DNA of 23,338 nt from Atopobiaceae bacterium (GTDB lineage: Bacteria > Actinomycetota > Coriobacteriia > Coriobacteriales > Atopobiaceae): NCBI GenBank assembly GCA_017510875.1, contig JAFWLX010000021.1, forward strand, positions 1-23,338, in the 5' to 3' direction. The translations under genes were made by a program, and so were the position numbers. Shown here in pieces: positions 1 to 5,970 of this stretch. The notes below the pieces were generated by a model that ran no database searches, was not told the DNA's origin, and saw nothing but the letters and a program-made list of their open reading frames with translations. Position 1 is the first letter of the stretch. The number at the start of each line of letters is the position of its first letter.

Positions 1-39
1 GCCTGTCCCCAACTGTCACCTGATGGTTGGGTAGGTATT

Positions 40-666
40 ATGGCTGCTCGTTTGATTTGTGCCCTTGTCGGCTATCTGTTTGGCTGCATTCTTACGGCAG
101 AGATTGTGGCTCGCATCATGGCCAAACGCTCCATCTTTGAGGTTGGAGACGGCAATCCCGGCATGGCAAATGTGGGCTACGAGCTGGGGACAAAGGCTGC
201 CTTGGCCTGTCTTGCGGGCGATATCTTGAAGACGCTTATCCCCGTGCTCATCATGAGCCGCGTATACCCCCAGCTGAGCTGGCCCATATCCACCGCATGG
301 ACGGGCCTGGGTGCCACCTTGGGACATATGTTTCCCTTCTGGCATCACTTCAAGGGCGGCAAGGGCGTAACAACCATCGCGTCTACCGTTATCCTCATGA
401 ATCCCGTGCTGGGAGCGCTTACGACGCTGATTGCCGGCATCACCCTTGTGCTCACGGGATACCTGTGCATAACCGCTGTTGTAGCCATGGGCTTCTACGC
501 CCTTGTGGCCTGCTTCACCATGCCAACCGACTGCATGGTGGTCTCGCTGGTCTTCTTTGCCCTCGAGCTCAAGGCCCACTGGTCAAAGATACAGGGCATC
601 CATGACGGCACTACGCATCGTGCCAGCGTCTCCATCAAGTTCTGGAAGGCGCTCAAGCGACAGTAA
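40..666 (+). CDS. plsY: PlsY-family glycerol-3-phosphate acyltransferase
   Basis: A 208-residue integral membrane protein with the PlsY signatures: GNPGMAN (residues 38-44, the counterpart of the usual GSGNxGATN loop) and GHMFPFWHHFKGGKG (about 95-109). Hydrophobic helices fill most of the remainder. PlsY enzymes transfer an acyl group from acyl-phosphate to glycerol-3-phosphate, giving lysophosphatidic acid in the first step of membrane phospholipid synthesis. The length is normal for the family. The start ATG follows a TAGGT-like ribosome site. The glycine loop is more divergent than in textbook PlsY, so this could be a second, specialised paralogue. No partner gene adjoins it: the next confident gene converges from the other strand. 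Confidence 0.88.
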   Translation: MAARLICALVGYLFGCILTAEIVARIMAKRSIFEVGDGNPGMANVGYELGTKAALACLAGDILKTLIPVLIMSRVYPQLSWPISTAWTGLGATLGHMFPFWHHFKGGKGVTTIASTVILMNPVLGALTTLIAGITLVLTGYLCITAVVAMGFYALVACFTMPTDCMVVSLVFFALELKAHWSKIQGIHDGTTHRASVSIKFWKALKRQ

Positions 667-754
667 CTACGGTCTTTTGATGGGAAATGCAGCGAATGGG
701 CCAATCCGTCTTAGCTTGCGCCGCCACCGCCACTTCCTGCACAGGCGCAATAGC

Positions 755-835
755 CTACTTCATTTCCCGCCTCGTGATCTGCTCCCCCATCATAAAAGGC
801 ACCTCCTCGAGGAACTTCTTCGCGTTCTCTGTCAT
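755..835 (-). CDS. Small ORF or decayed gene start, 26 residues
   Basis: A short reading frame starting MTENAKKFLEEV and ending at TAG, preceded by a good ribosome site (GGAAGGA, spaced 6 bases from the ATG). The first half would form a charged amphipathic helix and looks like the beginning of Nif11-class small proteins (typically M-x-x-E-N-x-K-x-F-L-E), but that resemblance is short and by eye. The same frame continues after the TAG for about 29 more codons of Ala/Val-rich sequence with no further stop, which suggests either a truncated gene or a nonsense mutation in a roughly 55-residue protein. It lies downstream of the HAD phosphatase gene on the same strand, in the 216-base gap before plsY. 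It may not be expressed. Confidence 0.35.
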   Translation of the reverse strand: MTENAKKFLEEVPFMMGEQITRREMK

Positions 836-882
836 GTCATTCCTTCCACATGAACAGACCTATGCTGTCAATTCTACCTGTA

Positions 883-1731
883 TTACTGACGCATGAAACG
901 CGGGGTTGCACCGGAGCGCAGGGCGTCTGCCAGCTCCTCCAAAGCTTGGGCCACCGCGTCATCGGCGCTGGCGCCAATATGGTAGCGTGCGGCGGCCTTT
1001 GCCGCCTCGGTAGCGTTTGCCACGGCAACCGTCTGCTCAAGCGCACCAAAGATGCCTAGGTCGTTGTTTGCGTCACCAAAGAACAGCACCTCGTCTGGTG
1101 ATAGGTTCAGCTCGTCAAGAAGCTTGGGGAGCGCCGTGCCCTTATCCAGGCCAGATGGCAAGATGTCAACCCAATGCTCGATGGGCTGCACGTAATCAAA
1201 GCAGGGAGCAACCTGACGGGCCTTTGCCAGAACGTCGTCAAGCTGCTCTTGGCTACCGCCACAGGCGATGGTTGCCGCAATGATGCCCTCGTCGCTCACC
1301 TTCTCGCAGCACTGCCCGGTAAAGCCGATCCAGCGCTCGAACCAGGCCACATCGCCCTCGCGCGCACCCACGCACAGGTAGGGCTCCTTGCCGCGGGGGT
1401 TGTCAAAGGCAAGCGTAGTCACAAACGAGTTGGGCACCTCTGCCAAAAGGTTGGCCAGGTCCCACAGCGCTGCATTGTCCAAAAGGGTGTATTGACGCAG
1501 CTCGCCATCAACATAGATGCGCTTGCCATTGGCCATGATGCCCGTCTGGTAGCAATCCTTGGCACCATAGAACATGGGGTCAAGCTCAAAGGTGTCGCGC
1601 CCCGTTGCCGGGCCAAACCTCACGCCAAGATCAAGCAGATCATGGATGGCAGTTATGGCACGGTACGACACATGCTTCTCGCCACCGGGCAAAAGCGTGT
1701 TGTCCATGTCTGAAAGCACGAGCTTGATCAT
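883..1731 (-). CDS. Cof-type HAD-superfamily phosphatase
   Basis: A 282-residue cytoplasmic HAD hydrolase. Motif I is SDMDNTLLP at residues 7-15, with the nucleophile Asp8 and acid/base Asp10. Late in the protein come a conserved lysine segment (LDKGTAL) and motif IV, FFGDANND. The long cap between motifs I and III is the C2B type of the Cof/YidA group, which dephosphorylates sugar phosphates and similar small metabolites. The substrate cannot be read from sequence. The frame is open for 12 more codons upstream, but the ATG at 1731 has a strong AGGGGAG ribosome site. It lies 48 bases after the SGNH gene on the same strand, so it is probably the last gene of that transcript. A role in the acylation system is not implied by its sequence. 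Confidence 0.85.
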   Translation of the reverse strand: MIKLVLSDMDNTLLPGGEKHVSYRAITAIHDLLDLGVRFGPATGRDTFELDPMFYGAKDCYQTGIMANGKRIYVDGELRQYTLLDNAALWDLANLLAEVPNSFVTTLAFDNPRGKEPYLCVGAREGDVAWFERWIGFTGQCCEKVSDEGIIAATIACGGSQEQLDDVLAKARQVAPCFDYVQPIEHWVDILPSGLDKGTALPKLLDELNLSPDEVLFFGDANNDLGIFGALEQTVAVANATEAAKAAARYHIGASADDAVAQALEELADALRSGATPRFMRQ

Positions 1732-1779
1732 GTGCACTCCCCTTCTCTCTATGAGGCCAGTATTCACGTGGAACCCAGC

Positions 1780-2751
1780 CTAGTCAGCCGACTGGTACAG
1801 TTCTTCCCACTCGGCATATGCCTTATCGCCACGATGGTCGGGCAAGTCAAAGTCACGCTTGAGCACCTTTGCCAGATAGCGCGAGAACTTGCTTGCACCT
1901 ATGACGTTGAAATGCTCGCCACCGTCTTTTGAGTCCTCGCTCCAGTCGATGCCTATCTCTTCGGGACTCACCAGATTGAAGTCGTAGAACGCCACGTTGT
2001 GCTCGTTGGCCCATGCGCTCATGGCCTCGTGATGCGCCTTGCTCCAACCCACCACCGACGGCACGCTGATAATCACAGGCGTGGCACCCACAGACTCGCA
2101 GAGAGACACCATGCGCTGAAGATAGAGCGAGTTCTGAGGCAGGATGGTCTGCACCTCGCCCGTATCGTCCATGTAGTTGTCCAGCGCCTCTTGGTCAACA
2201 GCCACGCCTTCGCCCTCAACGCGGATACCCTTGCGCTCGTCATGCCAGGTCATCTGGGGACGCGTGGTGAAGTCCTCTGCTTTAAGATTGCGCCACCGGC
2301 TGTGGTAACGAAGCACCGGAAACACCGTCTGGGCCTCGCTCATGAGTGCGTAGTCCCAAGTAAACTCGGAAAAGATGGGATGCGCCTCTATCAGCACCAG
2401 CTTTGGATGCTGCCGCTCAAGCGCACGAGTCAGCATGGTGTAGCCATCGGGCAGCTTGCCAGCCACTGTCGAGCACACAAAGAGGGTGAAACCATTCTCG
2501 TGCCAGGTCTGCAGCGGCGCAAGGCCGTTAAGGGCAATGCTATCGCCCACGACCACCACATCAATGGTGTCTGCGGGTTCGGCCCTGATGCCGCTGGTGG
2601 CAGGGTCAAACAGACCGTACTCGGAGTCGTTGGTCTTGGGCTCCACAATCATCGAGGTAACCACCAAGGCCAAAAGCAGCACGGCTACCACGGCAAGTGC
2701 GGCACAAATGCCCCTTAGCCTGCTGGGTCGCTTGTTGTTGGTCTCGCTCAT
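1780..2751 (-). CDS. Membrane-anchored SGNH-fold (DltD/AlgJ-like) acyl-transfer partner of MBOAT
   Basis: A 323-residue protein with one N-terminal membrane segment (about residues 15-35) and an extracytoplasmic SGNH domain. The block I serine is in VVVGDSIALNG (Gly69-Asp70-Ser71). The C-terminal catalytic block is DGGEHFNVIGASKF (276-289), offering Asp276 and His280 for the triad. In Dlt, PatA/PatB and alginate acetylation systems such proteins receive an acyl group from the MBOAT channel and place it on the final polymer. This one is shorter than typical DltD. Its ribosome site, AGGAG, sits next to the MBOAT stop codon, 9 bases between genes, indicating coupled expression. It could instead be an esterase that edits the modification, but pairing with an MBOAT favours transfer. 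Confidence 0.82.
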   Translation of the reverse strand: MSETNNKRPSRLRGICAALAVVAVLLLALVVTSMIVEPKTNDSEYGLFDPATSGIRAEPADTIDVVVVGDSIALNGLAPLQTWHENGFTLFVCSTVAGKLPDGYTMLTRALERQHPKLVLIEAHPIFSEFTWDYALMSEAQTVFPVLRYHSRWRNLKAEDFTTRPQMTWHDERKGIRVEGEGVAVDQEALDNYMDDTGEVQTILPQNSLYLQRMVSLCESVGATPVIISVPSVVGWSKAHHEAMSAWANEHNVAFYDFNLVSPEEIGIDWSEDSKDGGEHFNVIGASKFSRYLAKVLKRDFDLPDHRGDKAYAEWEELYQSAD

Positions 2752-2760
2752 CGGATGCTC

Positions 2761-4347
2761 CTAGTATTGCGCGTACATTGGATCAACCGCCACGTACCCA
2801 AACCCGTAAGCGCCAAAAATGACCACCGTCATGACTATGGCAATCCATATGGCCCAGCGCAACACAAAGCCCTTCTCCTCAATCATCTTGCGTACGTCAA
2901 ACCCACGCTCGTAGGCCGTATCGTAGATAAACACCACAGCCACAAAGAAGAGGGCCACTGCAAAGTCCGCCTTGCTCATAAGGGTAAAGACGGTGCCATC
3001 GGCAAATGAGGCAAGCGAGAAGTTGCTTAGCATCTTGCCAAACATGGCCAGCCCCGCCTCAAGGCCCTCGGCCCTGAAGAACAGCTCGCCCACAAAGACC
3101 GCCATCAGCGTGCGAACAGTGCGAAAGACGCGGTAGGCACCACGCTCGCGATCGATGCCATGATCTGCGGCCCACGCGCGGGCATTGGGCTCGATGAAGC
3201 CACCCAGCCAGATAAGCACGAAGTAGTACATGCCAAAGAACAGGTACTGCGAGCCCGCGCCGTGCCACAGACCATTGCCCAGCCACACGCAGAAGAGCGC
3301 AATGCCGCTTACCAGCAGCGGCCCGTAACGATTACCAAAACGCTTGCGCGCCTTGGTGGTCAGGCGCTTGACCGGCTTGGAAAGCGACACCGGATAGTAC
3401 ACGTAGTCTTTGAACCACTGGCCCAAGGTGATGTGCCAACGCTGCCAGAACTCAGAGGTCGTACGCGAGAAGAAGGGCTGGCGAAAGTTCTCTGGGTACT
3501 CGGCACCAAAGAACTGGCCAAGGCCAATGGCCACATCCATGCAGCCCGAGAAGTCGCAGTACAGCTGCAAGGTGTAGAGCACGGCCCCCAGGGCAATGAG
3601 ACCGCCATCGTAAGAGGCGTAGTCGGTAAAGATCGTCTTGACGTACAGGTTAAGGCGGTCGGCTACCAGCAGCTTCTTGGCAAAGCCAATGGCCATGCGC
3701 AACATGCCCCGATAGCTGTTCTGTGCACTAAGGTCACGGCCCTCCCAGAGCGCTGTGGCCGTCTGCGTGTAGCGGGCTATGGGACCCTCCATGATGTGCG
3801 GGAAGAAGCTCAGAAACAGCGCCAGACGCCCAAAGTGGTGGTCAGCCTTGATGGTCTCGCGCGACACGTCAACCAGGTAGGAGATGGCCATGAGCGTGTA
3901 GAACGAGATGCCTATGGGAGCACCTATGCGCGGAAACTCAAAGTGCGCATGAATGCCCAACAACCCAAGGGCAGCCGTGGCCAGCTCGCCAAAGAAGCCC
4001 AGGTAGTTAAGGGCAATCAGAATGCCCAGGTTGACCATGACACCTGCCACAAGCAGTTGGTTTAGCTGGTGCTTGCAGCTGGCCTTTATCTCGCGCTTGC
4101 CCTTCTTTACCTGGGCAAGCTGGGCGTCGCGCTTTTGTATGCGGGCGTCCATGGCACGTGCAATCCCATACACGCAAAGCGTGGAGATCAGCATGAACGT
4201 AATGCGAGGGCCGCTGATGCACCAGGCAAAGAAGTAGCTAGCGCACAGCAGCACATACCCCCGCAGACGCTTGGGAACCGCTGCGTAGGCCAGAAGCACC
4301 AAAGGCAGGAAGACTACCAGAAATATGAGGGTAAAGTACGAGGTCAT
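2761..4347 (-). CDS. MBOAT-family membrane O-acyltransferase (DltB-like)
   Basis: A 528-residue multi-pass membrane protein of the DltB/AlgI class. Recognisable pieces are APIGISFYTLMAISYLVDV (143-161), the DFSGCMDVAIGLG segment (265-277), EFWQRWHITLGQW (299-311) with conserved His305, and GLWHGAG (359-365) with the putative catalytic His362. The protein ends in PMYAQY, matching the F-[IV]-Y-F-Q-F type tail of many MBOAT proteins; a tyrosine in the equivalent DltX tail is proposed to carry the acyl group in Dlt systems. The enzyme would take an acyl group from the cytoplasmic carrier protein and pass it across the membrane to the SGNH partner. The ribosome site in front of the ATG is weak, unlike its neighbours, and the 160-base leader contains hairpins. 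Confidence 0.92.
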   Translation of the reverse strand: MTSYFTLIFLVVFLPLVLLAYAAVPKRLRGYVLLCASYFFAWCISGPRITFMLISTLCVYGIARAMDARIQKRDAQLAQVKKGKREIKASCKHQLNQLLVAGVMVNLGILIALNYLGFFGELATAALGLLGIHAHFEFPRIGAPIGISFYTLMAISYLVDVSRETIKADHHFGRLALFLSFFPHIMEGPIARYTQTATALWEGRDLSAQNSYRGMLRMAIGFAKKLLVADRLNLYVKTIFTDYASYDGGLIALGAVLYTLQLYCDFSGCMDVAIGLGQFFGAEYPENFRQPFFSRTTSEFWQRWHITLGQWFKDYVYYPVSLSKPVKRLTTKARKRFGNRYGPLLVSGIALFCVWLGNGLWHGAGSQYLFFGMYYFVLIWLGGFIEPNARAWAADHGIDRERGAYRVFRTVRTLMAVFVGELFFRAEGLEAGLAMFGKMLSNFSLASFADGTVFTLMSKADFAVALFFVAVVFIYDTAYERGFDVRKMIEEKGFVLRWAIWIAIVMTVVIFGAYGFGYVAVDPMYAQY

Positions 4348-4425
4348 AGGCCCGATCTAAAAGGGTTGCATGGCTAAAGCAATCTTAAGGCATACAAAGG
4401 CTGTCGAGCGGCCGAATTGAGGAAG

Positions 4426-4490
4426 GAATCCCAAGGATTCGCACGCACGCTATCAGCAGAGACGCCCCGCCAATAGCATACGTGCGAATC
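4426..4490 (-). promoter_or_regulatory. Two competing hairpins in the carrier-MBOAT spacer
   Basis: On the leftward transcript, GATTCGCACG (4490-4481) pairs perfectly with CGTGCGAATC (4445-4436), with an additional inner pairing of GCTAT and ATAGC. The 3' arm also forms part of a second hairpin, GAATCC-TTG-GGATTC (4440-4426), so the two structures exclude each other. A tiny frame, MLLAGRLC, opens inside the loop of the large hairpin. No run of T follows, so this is not a standard intrinsic terminator. It could be an RNA processing or stabilising element, or a translational switch that changes the ratio of carrier protein to MBOAT. The pairing is seen in the sequence; regulation is inferred. 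Confidence 0.45.
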
Positions 4491-4507
4491 GGGCACGACA
4501 GGCCGTA

Positions 4508-4747
4508 CTAGTCTTCCTCTTCCTCAACCAAACGTGCGACCAGCTTGGTGATGGCGGCGGCAGAGTTGAAGTTCTCGGCAACCACCTCAACGGCAGGAAT
4601 GGTGATGTCAAAGGCGTCCTCAAGCTCGGCCACAAGTGACACCATGCCCAGCGAGTCGATATGACGATCATCGATAAGGGTGGTGCAGGTCTTGTAGTCA
4701 ACCTCAGGGTTAATGTCCTCGAGAATCTCGATAATCTCTTCTTGCAT
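4508..4747 (-). CDS. DltC-like aminoacyl carrier protein
   Basis: A 79-residue acidic carrier protein. The phosphopantetheine attachment site is Ser32 in HIDSLGMVSL, inside the usual DSLxxVxLxxxLE helix start. The length and the very acidic C-terminus (EEEED) fit DltC and other stand-alone carrier proteins rather than the fatty-acid ACP, which normally sits among fab genes. It would be charged by the adenylation enzyme encoded two genes upstream and presented first to the PLP enzyme and then to the MBOAT. Its ribosome site (AGAGGAG) is strong, and it starts 32 bases after the decarboxylase stop. Which acyl group it carries is not known. Confidence 0.92.
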   Translation of the reverse strand: MQEEIIEILEDINPEVDYKTCTTLIDDRHIDSLGMVSLVAELEDAFDITIPAVEVVAENFNSAAAITKLVARLVEEEED

Positions 4748-4779
4748 GTTTGCTCACTCCTCTTCTCTTGTCACCGACG

Positions 4780-5970
4780 TCACACATGCACGCCGGGCGT
4801 GTTATAGACATACGTCTCTATGCGTTCGCGCGCCAGACGCAGGCTTCCATGTACGTCACGCATCACCACGCTTGGCAGGTCGCGGCTGAGGAACAGCGAT
4901 ATGCCCTCGGTCATGCAATACGCACCGGCACGTTCAAACACCAGTGCATCGCCCACCGTCAAATCCTGCACCTCTAGCTGCTTTACTAAGATATCAGTCA
5001 CCGTGCAAAGCGACCCGCAGAAGTTCCATGCCCTTACAGAACCCTGTTGTTTTGACGGCAGCACCTGACAGGGTGGCTGACGCATTGACATCGCGTTGCC
5101 GTAGTACACAAACTGATGCTTGCCACCATCAACTATGGCATAGTTGCCCGTCTTGTTGCTCTTAAGGTCAACCACACGAGTGGCATAGGTGCCGCAGCTT
5201 GCTACAAGGGCGCGCCCTATCTCGAGCACTACCGTACCGTCAAAGGTCATCTGTCCAAGCTGGTCGGCAAGACCGCATGCCAGCCCTTCAAGCTGCGCCT
5301 GATCCTCCTCGGGCAAGTCGTAGTACGAGACAGGAAATCCTGGTCCGTACTCAAGCTCGCTCACAGGGATACCCGCAGCCTCAAGCTCGGCAATGAGGTT
5401 GTCTATCTTGCGCAACTCGCGCGCCACGCGCTTGAGCGAGGTCTTTTGGGTTCCCGAGTAATGCTGGATACCCACAAACTCCACCAGCGGCAACTTGGCG
5501 CAACGCTGGGCCAGCTCCTTGACCTCGGCAGCTGTCATGCCAAACTGATTGCCGCTCGTCAAACGCATAAGCACACGTATGGGATGGCCTGCGCTTTGCG
5601 CGGCTTTGGCGAGCATGTCAAAGTGGGCTTTAGACTCCACGGTATAGCGGCACATGTGGGGATGCTCGCGCACAAACTCGTCTATGAACGACGGTTCCTT
5701 GTGCACGCCCGAGATGACTAGCTGCTCGTCGGGAATCCCCAGCGCAAAGCAGCTGCGCGCCTCCCCCTCGGAGCACACCTCAATGCGCTCGACCTCGCGT
5801 GACATCTGCTCGAGCACAAAGGAGTTGGCCTTCATGGCATAGCAGAGCTGCACGTTTGCCGGCATCCAAGAGCGTATGCGCGCAGCCTGCGCCTGCAACT
5901 CGCCCTCATCAAACAGGAAGAACGGGGTAGCGTAGCGCTCGAGCGCTTGTGACACTCCGTTGCTCATCAT
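4780..5970 (-). CDS. Fold-type-III PLP-dependent decarboxylase-like enzyme (DapDC/ODC/BtrK superfamily)
   Basis: A 396-residue enzyme. The PLP lysine is Lys47 in CYAMKANS. Other landmarks are SGNQFGM (139-145), HYSGTQ (170-175, where DAP decarboxylases usually have H-[IV]-G-S-Q), EYGPGFPVSY (207-216, phosphate-binding glycines), EIGR (250-253), and CTVTD (322-326), which keeps the C-x3-D of ornithine and DAP decarboxylases, then GAYC (349-352). The C-x3-D and GAY motifs argue for a decarboxylase rather than an alanine racemase. BtrK of this superfamily decarboxylates glutamate while it is bound to a carrier protein, which suits a gene placed between an adenylation gene and a carrier gene. The chosen ATG overlaps the previous stop (ATGA); an ATG one codon later is equally possible. 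Free DAP or another amino acid is an alternative substrate. Confidence 0.85.
   Translation of the reverse strand: MMSNGVSQALERYATPFFLFDEGELQAQAARIRSWMPANVQLCYAMKANSFVLEQMSREVERIEVCSEGEARSCFALGIPDEQLVISGVHKEPSFIDEFVREHPHMCRYTVESKAHFDMLAKAAQSAGHPIRVLMRLTSGNQFGMTAAEVKELAQRCAKLPLVEFVGIQHYSGTQKTSLKRVARELRKIDNLIAELEAAGIPVSELEYGPGFPVSYYDLPEEDQAQLEGLACGLADQLGQMTFDGTVVLEIGRALVASCGTYATRVVDLKSNKTGNYAIVDGGKHQFVYYGNAMSMRQPPCQVLPSKQQGSVRAWNFCGSLCTVTDILVKQLEVQDLTVGDALVFERAGAYCMTEGISLFLSRDLPSVVMRDVHGSLRLARERIETYVYNTPGVHV

Noticed and set aside
1..39. Truncated copy of the GGGGAC repeat at the window edge
   Set aside because: Only TGTCCCC and a 5-pair CCAAC/GTTGG hairpin are visible, too little to assign.
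4780..5970. Alanine racemase supplying D-alanine
   Set aside because: It shares the fold, but the C-x3-D and GAY motifs and length are those of decarboxylases.
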